Shown in pieces: positions 37,817 through 50,435 of a stretch of DNA of 64,000 nucleotides; position 1 is the stretch's first letter; every line of letters begins with the position of its first letter. Made by a program: the position numbers and the translations under genes. A model generated the notes under the pieces. The model did not search any database, was not told where the DNA came from, and saw only the letters and a program-made list of their open reading frames with translations. Source of the DNA: Agelaius tricolor (taxonomy: Eukaryota; Chordata; Aves; Passeriformes; Icteridae); NCBI GenBank assembly GCA_023055355.1, contig JALJCS010000015.1:15668501-15732500 (forward strand), read 5' to 3'.

Positions 37817-40800
37817 GTTTACTTGGTAGCTTTGGAAATCAGGAATGGGAATACTTTATATGGGTTTTTTTAATACGTTTTTCCACATATAAAGAAAACT
37901 TGTATCTGTTATTTGAAGATGTATTTTTCTTTCTGTTGATTCCCTGTCCTTTCCTTAAGAGCAGAAGAAAATTTGAATTCCGCCCATCCCTTTCTCTCAT
38001 GACCAGATTGGGTTTGGTTTCTGTTGCTTACCTTATTTCCAGAATTATAAATAGGATTTAAGGTTTTTAGCCTAACCTCAAATCTGTTCAGGGAGCAGTG
38101 GCTTCTCTGGTGCTTTCTGTCACTGAGTGTATTGCAAGCTGACCTGGGAGAAAGGACACCTGTCAATATTAGCAATTTTTTTTTCTTTTCTTTATGTGAA
38201 CAAAACAATGGTCACAATTAATTTTATTTTCTTAGCAGACAATTGTGTTTGCTTACAAACTTTTTTTCCTACTCCTTCTACTGAAGGAAACTACTTCAGC
38301 TGCATCAAATATTCCTATTATATCTTCCACTGCTGAAATTTGAAGTTGAGATGTGCATTAATCATTCTTTTAGCAGACTGTTATATAATGTTCTTGTCTG
38401 AAAATAAATGTGCAGGGTTTGGGAGACTTTGTTTTGGTAATATGTAAAATTAAACCTGTGTGTTGTGTTTTCTTAGAATGGGAATATTTCTAGTAGCAGT
38501 ACCAGAGAAGAAACCCAAACTCATAAAATATGAGGCAGTACTTTATGGAATGGCTCTTTTGTGATGCTGAAATCAATGGGAGTTTGGCAGTGATTTTAGT
38601 AGAAACAGAATTGGGATAAGACTGATGCTGATGCATTATTGTTTTAAATCCCCTTTTCTGTTTGTAATGGTAAGTAAAAAAGGAAGATGAAGACTTCAAT
38701 CTGCACGAAAAAGTTGACAGTTCATAGTGAAATGTTCACTGTCTGCTCTGGTTCATTCAAAAATCACAGAACACCAAAAATCCCTGAAGGGGTGGCCTGC
38801 AGGTGATGTAGATATTTACAGAAAGAGCACAACTCACTTCTGTACCAAATTTCAAATGATGAGGGTTTAGGGAGAGCACAGAGCACACCTGAAGGTGTGA
38901 GCTCTGTTCATCTGATTTCTATTCTTAAGGCATGTACAGGGCTGCAACCTACCTATGTTTGTCTGAGTGATTAATGGCTTGTATCCATACATTAGAACTG
39001 AGAGTATTAAGATTTATATCTTTTTGTTTTGAAGAGCAACAGCAAGCCCTTAAATGCATGCTAAATGTACTCCATCTGATGAGCATGTGACCTACAGTGG
39101 ACATTTACAGTAAATGACTAGAGCCATTTAGAGGGGTTTTTTAAAGCTATTAAATATATTTTAAAATGTCATAAGATGTCATGAGTCATGGATGTAAAGC
39201 TGATATTCATATTTATCAGACACTTTGAAGACAGGAAAGATCTTACCTTTTAACCTGTTTCTTTGCTTTCTAAACTGATGAATGTACTGTGCTAGGAGAG
39301 GTCAGGATAGAAAAATACAGGTAGTGAGGGTCCAACATTTGTCTTGGTGTTTATTTAAATAGTTTGTTCCAAGTACCATAAGGATGGCTGATAAATGTTC
39401 TAAGTTATGAGGGACTTAGAATTCCTAAAGTAGATGTTGAGGAGAGAAACCTGCTAATTGGAGACAGCATGAAGAGACAGTATGGAAGAAGTTTATATAG
39501 CTTTTATTTTCCTTCTAAATAAGGTACTAAGCATATTCCAGGACTTTAAGCAATATTCTGCTCTATGTCCTTCAGTAGCTTGTCCCACAGGGCATTTCCA
39601 AGGCCACTCCTGCTGGTTTTGAGCTGGCTGGGAGCTGACCCTGAGTGCTGGGTTGCCTTCCTTTGGATGCTTGTTCTCTGTGTTCATTACACCCTTTCCA
39701 GAGCTTCTCTTTGAGTTGACATATTCTGGGATTTTTTCCCCATGTGTAGAAACCCAGAAGCAATAGTGGGTCCAGCACTGGGTCTGAGTTACATCTGAGG
39801 ACCTCAGCTCTGTGAAATTGTGTTCAAGAGCAGCTGAACCCTGCAGTTTGTGTAAACATGAAGAGGTTCAATGCACATCTGTTTGTCTTGTGTTTGAGGA
39901 GGAGACTGGTCAAACACAGGCTCATAACTGGTATAGAAAACCTGGGATTTTGAACCATCAGAATTTTATTTCTGGGATAGATACAAACCTGTTCAGAAAA
40001 AAAATATTTGTAGAAGACATGGAAGATTTAATTTACTGGCTGTCTTACTCAGCCAGCCAAATAGTATTGTTTATTTCAATAGCACTCCTTCTCAATAGAA
40101 ATCCTAGATTACTTCAGCAAGCTCAGGCAATGGAATTTTTTTATGCCTTTTTTTTCCCCTGTCTTGTACAAGTTTATGAGAAATCCTAAACAAAGCATTT
40201 TTTAAAGAAGTTGCTTTAAAGATTTGTTGAAATATTTTTTCCATAGTCTATTTCTTTTTTCCCAATGCTATTGATGGATTTGAGGTATCTGAACTGTCAG
40301 TGAATTAGCTGTATAAGAATGTTTTAATGATACAAGGGGGTATTGGATGATGGCAGACTTTTTTAGCATCTCTGAACAGTACAAATTGCCAACATCTTCA
40401 CATTTCTGTAAAGAGAACCTGCTTAAGGCCCAGTGGGGTTAAGAACGTTGTTTACTCTACTCTTGACTCCTGCAGTATAACAATAAAAAAGTGATTAAAA
40501 TTTAAGTAGTCATGAGAGATTTTTGCTATATCTAATTTCTTGAATGCTGGTGTGCATTAAAACTGGATCATTGCATAATACTGTGGTGGTAAGTATTAGT
40601 GTATTACCTTGTTTAGCAACCAACAGAAATAAGAATAGTAATTTTGTGATGAGTAGTCTTGACTAAATGTGCTGAGTTCAAAAATTTGTTTAGCATTGAG
40701 GTTGTGTTAATTGCTTCCTCTGTAGGTTTTATTAATAATAGAGATATTAATAGATCTCTATTTTGAAGTCGTTAACATACCACAAAAATCTTTTCCAAAA

Positions 40801-41737
40801 CAAAATTCGATACTGAGTTTCTCACATCAGAAAATGTTTTCTGCTTCTGTTTGGGAAGGTTAGTGATTTCCATAGTGATTTCACAAGGAAAGCAGGAGGG
40901 GTGCAGTCCTTTTCCAGTGTTTTTGCTTTCATCCTGAAACAAAGAGGTATCTCTCCAGCTGTGGCTGGGAAAGGGTGATTCTTCCCTTCAAGGGCACGTG
41001 GGGTTGCAGTTCTCAGGGCAGCCATCAAGCTCTCCTGTGTAGGTGCTGTGCAATTTGAACTTTTGTCAGCAGAGAATGTGCATTCCTAAACCTCAGCACG
41101 CACACCAGGCTGTGCCTGCACTGCACAGTGCAGCAGCAGAATGAAGCATTCCTTCCTATCAGCTGCTGGCCTGCACTGCTCCATCTGCATCTCCAGGCTC
41201 TGTTTTTCCACATTTTCTGTTGGACAAGTCAGAGAAGGGATAGGGGAGGACAAAGAAGCAAAGGTATCCTGTGCAATACCTCCTGCTAACTTTTGTGGTT
41301 CTTGAAAGCTGTGCTTCAGTGTTTGGAGCTGAGCAGTGGAAGTGTGTGGGACAGCTTTATTTACTTACACCTCTTTGCTTTATGGGCTTTGGGAGAGGTT
41401 CCCCCTCACCATATTTACTGCTTTGTAAAGCAAATCTTTGATTTACTGTGGCAGTCACAGTCTGTTAAATAACTGTTTTTTTCGTGTGGAACAAGCACTT
41501 CATGTTCCCATTCCCCAGGTCTCTCCAGCCCACAAAGTGTGAATTCCTTGTCTGTGACTGAATCTGCTTTTTCACTGGTTTCTGACAGTTTATTATGTAC
41601 TTTGCCATTATTAGGAAGATGATTTAAACTATAAGCAGATCACATGTAAACAATGCTTCCTAAAATGATAATTTTTTTTTACTTCCTTAGTTTTGTCTCA
41701 CTACAATGTTCTTGCTACCATTACTCTCTTAATTTCT
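37817..41737. other. Intron 5, no gene recognised
   Basis: AT-rich unique-looking sequence. A 125-codon plus-strand frame at 39812-40189 and shorter frames lack domains. A CACGTG E-box lies at 40995-41000 inside a GC-richer patch at about 40880-41200. The stretch 39050-39240 is a complex AT-rich block that could be regulatory. Confidence 0.5.
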
Positions 41738-41829
41738 TATTTTTTTTATTTCTTATATTTAAAATACTTTATTTCTTTTTATTTAAAATACTTAAATATT
41801 TAAATTATTTCTTATATTTAAAATACTTT
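41738..41829. repeat. AT-rich direct repeat array
   Basis: A 25-bp word with the core TTATATTTAAAATACTTT occurs exactly at 41746-41770 and 41805-41829. A diverged copy lies between them. Confidence 0.85.
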
Positions 41830-42270
41830 CTGAAGGAAGACTCAGGCATCTCTGTATAAGATGAACAGTATCTCATTTTTTTAAATGACTCAGTACCAAA
41901 TATGATCCATTAAGAGTTGGACATCAGTCTGAGGAGGGAGATTTTCTGAATACCACAATCATTGAAACCACCAGGACAAGGTTTTTTGAGAGACAAACAC
42001 AAACCCTTTCTGACACTCACATGCCAGAACCTGCTTTGCCAGACACACCAAACCAGGCTGTGGCCATCTGAAAATGTGTCACCGAGTTCACTCAGAATTT
42101 TGCAGCACCTAAACCAGCCTGGTCTCTTTCCATGACACATGAAGTCAGACTGAAGAGTCATATTGAAATGATTTTGTTGCTACTGTAAGATATTTCAACT
42201 TCAATGTTTTTATAAATCCATTTACAGGCTCGTTTGAACAATGTGCCCGGATTAATGGGAACTGCAATGG

Positions 42271-42311
42271 TTTAATTTCTCTGTTTGTCTCTTTAATTTC
42301 TCTGTTTGTCT
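42271..42311. repeat. 21-bp perfect tandem duplication
   Basis: TTTAATTTCTCTGTTTGTCT occurs at 42271-42290 and again at 42292-42311, separated by a single C. The lack of divergence suggests recent slippage. Confidence 0.9.
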
Positions 42312-42859
42312 TATTTTGCCCACTATGAAAGTGTGTCCTTTGAGCTACATTAAGTAGAAGATAGGTTGTCATAACTAGAATTTGTTCTCCTGTGCTGTAG
42401 AAAGATTTTGCAGGAAAAAAGTTTGATTTGAAATTGTAGATGTCTTCTCTGAATGACAGCCAGACACATCGAGCTGAAAATTCTGAATGTCTGATGAAAT
42501 TCTTACAGTTTTTATTTTTTTAATGTAAACTCTCATAATACAAATGCACCTGCTTCAAATGGTTATACTGTATGTGTGCTGAACATCTACAACTCAAATG
42601 GATCTAATTACTCTTGATAAAATCTCAAGCAAAATTAAGATACAATTGTACTGTAAAATGACCTAGAACAGCATTACTTTGAAATATTCATTAACATAAG
42701 AGAAAAGAGAAAAACTTTAGAGCCCAGAACATTTCTCTGAGGACACAGATAGTTATTTTATTCTGCATTAGTTTCACTGATGGCACATTGTTAAACACAA
42801 CGAGTTATAAAAAATTATGAAGAAATTTGTATTTTAGCCACTGTTTTTCAGTTGTGCAG

Positions 42860-43090
42860 TGTGGAGATGTTTAACATGAAGATGCCTCCATTTGCAGATA
42901 GAATGGCTTTATTTAAAATTGATTAGGAGCAATTCACAGCAGCCTGCCAAATTGCTAATGGAAGCCATTTGAATCAATTCTCTCATATAATTTAAATGCC
43001 ATTTCACTGCATATAGTTTAACCAGGAAAGAATCCCAGCTTGCAGCCAGGAAAATTAATTATTTATTTTTCTTTTCATAAATATTTTCTT
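42860..43090. promoter_or_regulatory. Candidate conserved noncoding block
   Basis: A complex AT-rich segment with a GATTAG homeodomain-type core near 42921, several AAT-rich cores, and TTAATTA at 43055-43061. Conservation is unverified. Confidence 0.25.
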
Positions 43091-45989
43091 GGTCCAAAAA
43101 AAAAGTGAAACCAAAAGACATGCTTATATGCTGAAACTTTTCCAGGGTGTGCACACTTCAAATGGCTAATTTGAGAAATGCCATAGTATTATTTTTACTT
43201 ACGTATGTCAAAAAGCATTTTTATCTACATGTCAGGTGTTTTTCTTACCTGATAGCTTTTTGTGGAGTATGCATTTAAGGCTAAATTACAAATTGGATTC
43301 TGCTGCTAACTGAGGGGCCTATTCAGCAAAAATTATATATAGGCTTTTCTCAGAAGGTCGTGGAATCCATCTTTGCTAAGGTGATGAAGCAGGGAACTCC
43401 TCTTGGCCCCAGAATCTGTCCTGCTCTGCCTGGGTGTCCCACGGGGGAGTTTTCTGATGGCAGAGAATCCACTGGGTGAGGTCTGGTGTTCACTGCAGCA
43501 CTCTCATCCATCACCCAAAGATTGTCCTATCTAGGGGTTAATTTTATTGTTATTTGCCTGAAAATCAATCGAATTAAACTTGAGAACTAATGGTATATTG
43601 CCCTAGTTTAAAAATAAACATTCTGGGGTTTGGCTGCTGTTGGCCGAGATTTTGCACTGTCAGCGCAATGCAGGAAGAATATCTTTTAATTTCATGCTTT
43701 GCCCACTCATCTATTGCACTGCCAATTGCAACCACTGCAGTGCCAAGCAAGGGAAAATATAGATTGCATAAAAATACAGAGGAGTGTTGATGCTGCAGCA
43801 GCAGAGGAAGTGCATTACAGGGGCTGCTACTCTTCAGACGGAAATAGCAAATTGAAATCGTTTCTGGTTGTCCTTCATGCTGCCCCTTGTGACTTAGAGA
43901 ATCCAAGAACAAACAGTGGTGCTCTTAATTCCACCTCTCCCCACCCCCAAAGTATGAAAAAAACCACATTTCAGTGCCTTTTGCTCCCGTATGGTGATGC
44001 ATATTGTAAGAGTTAAAATATGTCTGAAAATTAATCAACCCTCAGTTGGCCTTTCCTCATGGGAGTTGATATGTAAAGTTGACCTCAAAGTGTAGTAATA
44101 ATATATGTCAAAGATATTTAGCAGGCTTTTGCCATCTCCTCTGTGTTGGTGTGGTGGGCATATGACTGTGCTGATTATGGACCTGAAGGCTTTTCCCCTG
44201 CAAAATGCGTGTATCAAGTCAGGAAAGGTCAACCTGCAATAAGGGTATTTAGCAAAGGAATCTTCAGCTGCATTGGCACAGTTGAAAATCTAATACCTAT
44301 TTAAGCAGCAAGGTCTTATAAATAGTCTGATGAACATATTTGAGAGACTGTGAAATTTCATGAGTAAAAGGGGAGAGAAAAATTTTAATAAGAAAATGTA
44401 ATGAAAATATGGTCTGAATGTAAACCAAAGGATTTAAATGTCAGATATTCTAAAATAGGAGTAGCTAATGATGTGAAATGATTTGGCTGCAGGTTTGTAT
44501 TTTTTTTTTACCATGGTAAGAAAATCTTTGTGGTAATGGAACTGTGCTAAGGTTGGTTTTGGAGTTTTTTTTGTTAAATGTTTTTTTTGTTAAATTTTTT
44601 TCTTAAATGATTTCTGCCCCCATTTCCTCTCCCAAGAGAGTTGCTGCATTAAAGCATTAAAGTCAAGAAAGCTAAGTGGTCATGGCAAAGATGACCAAGA
44701 GGAACCCAAAGGGAGTCAGGCCATTTTTTCTGGAATATAGGAATTTTGAACAGGGATTGATATCTTGTAGAGCCTTGCAGAGGGGACCTGCCCTTCCCTC
44801 AAAGAAACCCAACAGTCTAAGCAGGTCATACCATATTTCCCTTTCTTCTTGGAGACCACGATAGTTTTGTAGAAAAAATAGTTCCTTAACTGTATCCACT
44901 GGCATTTTAAGACTAATAAATAATTCTTTACAGTCACTCAATCACTGCCAGTGCAGACTTGAAAAAGTAATTTATTTTGCAGATAGACACCCCTGACAGC
45001 ACTCTGGAGGCCATCCTTTCTGACATAACCACTTTCAAGAAGCCCAGGATAAAACATCCTGCTTGACCAGGTTTTGATGTAGTGAAGCCACTCCTAGATA
45101 AAGAAATCTAATCTGTGCTCTGGGGAGGGAGCAGGGCTCTGCCACTGTCCTTTTTCATTATGGTTTCCTGTCCTGTTAACCAAGGAAAGGGTCAGTAACA
45201 CATTCTCCAAGCTCATCACTTCACACATGTGCACCACCCAGCAAAGGAGAAGCCCTCTGTTTGTTTTCCATCCACTGCACCATGGGATGTGTTAACAGAA
45301 AATGGTCATTAAAGTAAACAACAAGGAGTTAAATGCTTTTTTTTTATTTGTCAAAATTAGGAAACTAAGAAACGATAAACAGTTTGGAACTCCAAACCTG
45401 GAGGAAGCCATAGATTCTTGATGTGGGAATGATGGTGGGATAGAAAAGAGAAAAACTTAATTAATGGGGAAGAGCTGAGTGAGCAGAGATAGATTTTGGA
45501 GAAAAATAGGTGACCTAGTTTGGTATCACAAAGCATAATTTTCATTTTAGCTGTGAGGCATTAAAATGGCTAGCATTTCACAAAATGGGCTGTAGATCAT
45601 GCAATCTTTCCTGAAGTCCATTGGTAACAAGTTTAAAAAGTGCTGTCTGTGTTGAAGAAAGTCTTTCAAGGGCTTGGGCAGTACTTCTTGCTCTTTCTCT
45701 GTTTGTTTCCCTGCCTGGGGCAAAGTTCCAGCATTTCTTGGTGATGTGGTTGGAGCAGACCTTGCACAGCCCTTGTGGCCCTCAAACATCAACATGGTCT
45801 TTGGGCCAAGATTGGGAAAATGTATTGATAAACAAAGTGGGAGCTTGAGTTTTGAAAAATTATTATTTTTTTCTTTTTTCTGTTCATATTGCAAGCTAGA
45901 TTACTCCATATTGAGAGATTAAAGTCTTCACTGGCACAGTAAAGAGATACTCAAATGAAAATAATTTATTTCTACTTGTTCTTCTTTTA
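43091..45989. other. Intron 5, no gene recognised
   Basis: AT-rich intron with a GC-richer patch near 43380-43500. Frames of up to 115 codons (45547-45894, minus strand) lack domains. No repeat family is recognised apart from the tandem repeat annotated separately. Confidence 0.5.
44565..44609. repeat. 16-bp T-rich tandem repeat
   Basis: The unit TTTTTTTTGTTAAATG is present at 44565-44580, nearly exactly at 44581-44595, and in diverged form to about 44609. Confidence 0.8.
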
Positions 45990-45991
45990 TC

Positions 45992-46070
45992 TGAGTAAAT
46001 GAAGTTTAGGGAAGTATAGTGCCTTATTTCATCAGGAAGGGAAAAGAAGTAGAGTAGGAATTGTGGCTCT
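45992..46070 (-). repeat. MIR-like SINE remnant 1
   Basis: The + strand resembles the reverse complement of the MIR core. It reads GAGTAAATGAAGTTTAGGGA, then AGTGCCTT, then GAAGTAGAGTAGGAATTG, matching in order the remembered gaggaaactgaggcacagaga, aagtaactt and aagtggcagagccgggattcg boxes. It is heavily diverged. Confidence 0.35.
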
Positions 46071-46584
46071 AAATATCTAAGGTTACACCTTTGCTGTAAC
46101 TGGAGCTGTAACTCCCTGTTATGGCAGTGTTTGATCCCCTTCCTGATTCCAAAGGCTGTCTGGGTTACTCAGATATATGTCTCACCATTAAAGCATTTTC
46201 CCCTTCTCTGTTTCTTATGGTAAATATGCTCTAGAAAGAAAGACTTTTTTTTTTTTTTAACTCTTTTTGCAAAGTTTAAAATAAAATTTACAGCTGGTGA
46301 GGAACATGATTTTTACATACTGGACCTTATCATCTCAGTAACCAATTTTTCTTTATGTCTCAGAACTCTCATTAATTTTTCACAGGCTTGTGATGGATAG
46401 TTTTTATTTATTCACGTCTGAGGTTCTGTTGTGTGAAAAGGACTCATTTTATAACATTACATATTCATGGCTTGGGATAGATGGGATAAGGAACTTATTA
46501 TTAATGTGTCACAGTGGGAAACTTACTCTGGGTTCATTTGTGAATCTTGTTAAATGTGGTGCGGTCAGCAGACAGTGCTGAAAT

Positions 46585-46655
46585 TTTTGATACATTTTAT
46601 TGGAGAAGGGCAAAGAGGTTCAGTGATGCTTCCTTATCTAAACAGCACCAGTGAG
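46585..46655 (-). repeat. MIR-like SINE remnant 2
   Basis: CATTTTATTGGAGAAGG, then GCAAAGAGGTTCAGTGATG, ACAGC and AGTGAGATGG follow the order of the reverse MIR core (cattttacagatgagg, cacagagaggttaagtaac, acagc, agtaagtggc). This is the most convincing of the three copies. Confidence 0.42.
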
Positions 46656-47159
46656 ATGGTGCCTTTCTAAATGCATTTGAAACACTATATCAATAACACA
46701 AGGGTAGGAGCAAAGCATGCCTGGATTACAGTAAAATCAGAGTGGTGCTTTTTAGTAATGACTGTTTCCAGGTGATACTTGGGTCTATTTAAATCCAGTT
46801 TGCTTAATTAAATCTTGTTTTACTTTTAGCAAAAACACAGGAGTTGCTTGGAGTGTAGTGAATTGACATCAGAGTATTGCAAAACTTGATTTCTAGCAGT
46901 TAGGCTTGCCTTTAGGATTTGATCATGGCCATATTTCACTGAGATTCTTTTGCTGATGTACAGTGGGACTGTGCAAATTCTGAATGTGTACATGCAAAGA
47001 TGTTTGGAAATCAGGGAGCAGTCTGTTTTGAAGGGATGCAGCATACAAAATAAAAAGTAAGGACGTAAACTGGGTTGAAAACTATCATAGAGTTGGATCT
47101 GGTTTAAAAGAACAAAATATATCCCTTTCATTGGGCCACAAAGATACTAATTTCCATAG

Positions 47160-47181
47160 CAGAGCATTTTGGAATGCTCTG
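47160..47181. repeat. Perfect 9-bp hairpin
   Basis: CAGAGCATT (47160-47168) and AATGCTCTG (47173-47181) are exact inverted complements around a TTGG loop. A second perfect hairpin follows 2 nt later. Confidence 0.85.
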
Positions 47182-47183
47182 AA

Positions 47184-47209
47184 AAAGCCCCTTTTAAAGA
47201 AGGGGCTTT
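47184..47209. repeat. Perfect 10-bp hairpin
   Basis: AAAGCCCCTT (47184-47193) and AAGGGGCTTT (47200-47209) are exact inverted complements around the loop TTAAAG. The stem is GC-rich in an AT-rich setting. Confidence 0.85.
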
Positions 47210-47267
47210 GTCCTCTGTACTTATGTACTCAAAATTTATTTTTCAATTAAATGATTCCATACTCATT

Positions 47268-47330
47268 TTTGTAGTTACAGAAATGGGCCCAGAGAGGAAG
47301 TCAGTAATTTAGCTCTACTTCTGACTCCCT
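47268..47330 (-). repeat. MIR-like SINE remnant 3
   Basis: TTACAGAAATGGGCCCAGAG then AGGAAGTCAGTAATTT and TTCTGACTCC match, in order, the reverse MIR boxes ttacagatgagg, gaggcccagagagg, aagtaactt and the tctgactcc end. It is heavily diverged. Confidence 0.4.
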
Positions 47331-47783
47331 GTTATTTATCACCTATTGTTACCTTTCTACTTATATTATTATTGGAAATCTAGAAAGATGATTTTTTTGG
47401 GGGTCTTTTTGAGTATACTAATCCCTTTCTTACCAAAGCAGCTTGTGGATGAAGGTATTAAAGTTTACAATACCAGCAATTATTCAACTATTTTAGAGCA
47501 TGCTATCAAAATCCAAATGAATTATAATTCCTCTTTGTTTTAAAACCTTTTCTTTCATTTGAAATGAATAATAAAATAGATGAAATAAATTTGAGCTACT
47601 CAAGTAGCTTGAGACGACCAGGACAAGGCAATTTATGATGGCTATATTTTAAAAGAAAATTTTCAGTGATGTTAAACGTTGGCTTTATTAGCAATCCTAC
47701 CAGTAGGTCAACAGTATTATATTGTCATTTATAATAGAGGAGCTGGGCAGTGAGAAAACTGTAGTCTATTAAGAGTTTTGTGA

Positions 47784-47799
47784 GTGTGTGTGTGTGTGT
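47784..47799. repeat. (GT)8 microsatellite
   Basis: Eight uninterrupted GT units. Confidence 0.9.
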
Positions 47800-48093
47800 A
47801 TACAGTGAAATAATATCTAGTGTAATGTGAAGTGACAGTCAAAATTACAGCTTTTCTCTTGCCGCAAGGGTACTTCTCTGCCAAGTATAGTAATATTGTT
47901 GTAGCAGTGTTCAAGGTTGTCAGCAGTTCTTGGTTACTCTGCAGAGAGCCATAACTGTGTGTGGAAGCAAGGAGCTTCCTGTCAAGGGAGATACTATAAT
48001 TTTGATATATATTTGTTGGTGCCAAACTGCAATTAAATAGGAGGCGTTGGAAGAGGTTTTATTTAGCCAGCTCAAATTTGTTGATTAATTAGT

Positions 48094-48211
48094 TAAAACA
48101 AGGAAACCCCCAAAAACAAACAAAACCAACAAAAAAAAAATCCAAACATAAAAAACAAACAAAAACAAAACCCCCAAAAAACCATCACCAACAAAAAAAT
48201 AAATCCAAAAG
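48094..48211. repeat. A-rich (AAAAC/CAAA)-type low-complexity tract
   Basis: About 118 bp consisting almost only of A and C on the + strand, with interspersed AAAAC and CAAA units and few T or G. Confidence 0.85.
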
Positions 48212-48936
48212 GAAATCCTTCTCTTACACAAATGTAGTTTAAAATTATTAATTTATCTGGCATTTGTCCGTGCTCAAAGTGTAGTGTGTTATTTTTATGG
48301 AATAAACCTTATTTCTGCTGGTGGATCTGGGATTTTTGAGGACTTATAGGGCATACTGCTTTTAGTTAAAGTATTAGCTCTGAGGCTAATTATCCATCAT
48401 AAAATTATTTTAAGGGAGAGTTGTAGAATTCAGTTTTTTAGAGGTCAGCATAGAAACTGTTTCTTCTCAAGGCATGTTTTTTTCAGGATGTGCTATCGTG
48501 TCAGGAAATCGACAAAATAGTCACAAAAATGTGTATTATCATCCATATTGGAAGCAGTAAAGAATTTCTCCTATTTCCCCACGTTGAAAATGATGATAAT
48601 GGTGTCAGCAGTTTTATTCAGCAAAAAACCATTTTTCTTGATGATTAGATTAAACAAAATGAGGTGGAGGAGAGAGTTCCTTTGGAAAACATTGCTTTAA
48701 AGAAAACCAGGAACTTTCCTGCTGTCCTCCAGCAAAGTGTTAAGGTACAAACATACATGATCTTATGACTTGAATGATGAAAATATAGTGTTATGCTAAT
48801 GTAACTGGTTAAATACTGTCTAAAATATTGTTTAGCCAAAACCCCCAGTGGCTTTTGTTGAGTATTTTTCAAGTGGAGCTTTTGGTGCCCCTGGTGAGGC
48901 ATTCCAGACCCTGCCCCTCCACTCCCTGATTTCCCT

Positions 48937-48984
48937 GCCTGATTCTTTCCCTGATTCTTTCCCTGATTTTTTCCCTGATTTCAC
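48937..48984. repeat. 12-bp tandem repeat, 4 copies
   Basis: Four 12-bp units based on CCCTGATTCTTT, with the first and last diverged. Because the unit is a multiple of three, frames stay open on both strands and read Ser-Phe-Pro-Asp or Gly-Lys-Glu/Lys-Ser repeats; this does not imply coding. Confidence 0.9.
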
Positions 48985-50435
48985 TGCAATGCCAGGGCAT
49001 GACTTGCCTTGTAGAATTGGGAGCTGCTCACAGCAAAGCAGAGGCCACAGAAGCTGAGCCTGATTTTCAGATGGGTGTGTGAGGAAAGAGAAGATAATTA
49101 AAAAATAAATCACAAATAACTTTTCAATATTTTCCTTCTAAGTATAGCTAAAATGGATTGCAAATACTTCATGTTGAGGAGGTGCAATTAAAATCAAGAA
49201 GCATCCTTGGAGTTTTTCTCAAGGAAAATTGGGTGGTCAGTGGGTCCTTTGCACAACTGGCATTGGTTGTTCCACTGTTGCTCAAGGACTCTGGATTTAT
49301 CTCAAAACACACTTCCAGGTGCAGGTTAACTTTTTCTGGAAACCCTTTGTGTCTGATTTTATAGAAACTGAGTGTGGTCTGAATTTTCTGGGTGTTTTGA
49401 AGAGCTGAAGTTGTAGGTTCTGCTGTTGTTTCTCATTAAATGAGCTGAATGAGTAAATGTGAAATGCAGCTGTAGGATTTGTTACTGCACTGGGGCTCAT
49501 CCTTAACCATGGGTGACATCTCTGGCCCCTGTGCAGAGCAGCTGTCCCAGGGCATCGTGGTTGGACATAACACATAGGAAAGACTCTACAAAGAAAAATT
49601 TATGAAATTACACAAAATATCTGTTTTATGGTGTTTCTAGAGCTTCCACAATGTTTTGACTAATGTTTCTCTTCTTTCATCACTGAAACTCTTTTTTACT
49701 TTTTTCTGTTGGAGGGCAGAAAGCCAAAATCTGACCATGTTATCAGAGCTGATTTCCCCATTTTTGGTAAATATGTCGTTTACTGAGGTATCATATGAAG
49801 TTTTATCTCTCATGTTTTCAGAATTTCCTCAATCTGTCCAGCTGTCTGGTTTATGAACATCTGAAGGCTTTGTTTCTAGCTCTTTTGTTGCCAGTAGAAA
49901 TTTGGGTATTTTCCTGTGAAGTCTTATCTGTTTGGTGCAGGAGCCTGGGTGCTCAAAAGGTGATCCCACAATATCTGTTTGTGCACAAAGCTGCACCCAG
50001 CAGTCAACACCTCACTCAGAATCCTTAACCTGAGTGGACTCAGCATCCTGTGTGTGACAAAGCAATCTACCAAATGTAAATTCCTTCCCATCGCTGCATT
50101 GATATGTTGGCTCTATTTTTTTTTAATTGAATAAATATATTACACAGCAGGGCAGATTATTTTCTTTGTGGCCTTGCTGTTGCAATTTGAGAACAGATAC
50201 AATTTCCTTCAGCTGATGAAGAAAGCAACATCTGTTCTTGGTTTCCTGCAGCTTTCCTTCAGACAATGCATTTAGATGCACAATTTGAATTCCTTCCTAA
50301 GAAATAGAAAATTAAAACTTTGACCCCTCCTTCAAAGCAGTGGTTACACTGTGACAACAGTGGGTTGAGCTAAATTCAGCTATGTCAGGCAAGAACTATA
50401 AAAGTAGATAGATTGCCCTCTAAGCTTCACTTTAT
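48985..50435. other. Intron 5, no gene recognised
   Basis: AT-rich sequence with a slightly GC-richer segment near 49480-49560. Frames of 66-92 codons lack domains. Confidence 0.5.

Noticed and set aside
47160..47209. Pre-miRNA
   Set aside because: Each stem is only 9-10 bp; pre-miRNAs need a single stem of roughly 22 bp or more. Kept only as a structural finding.
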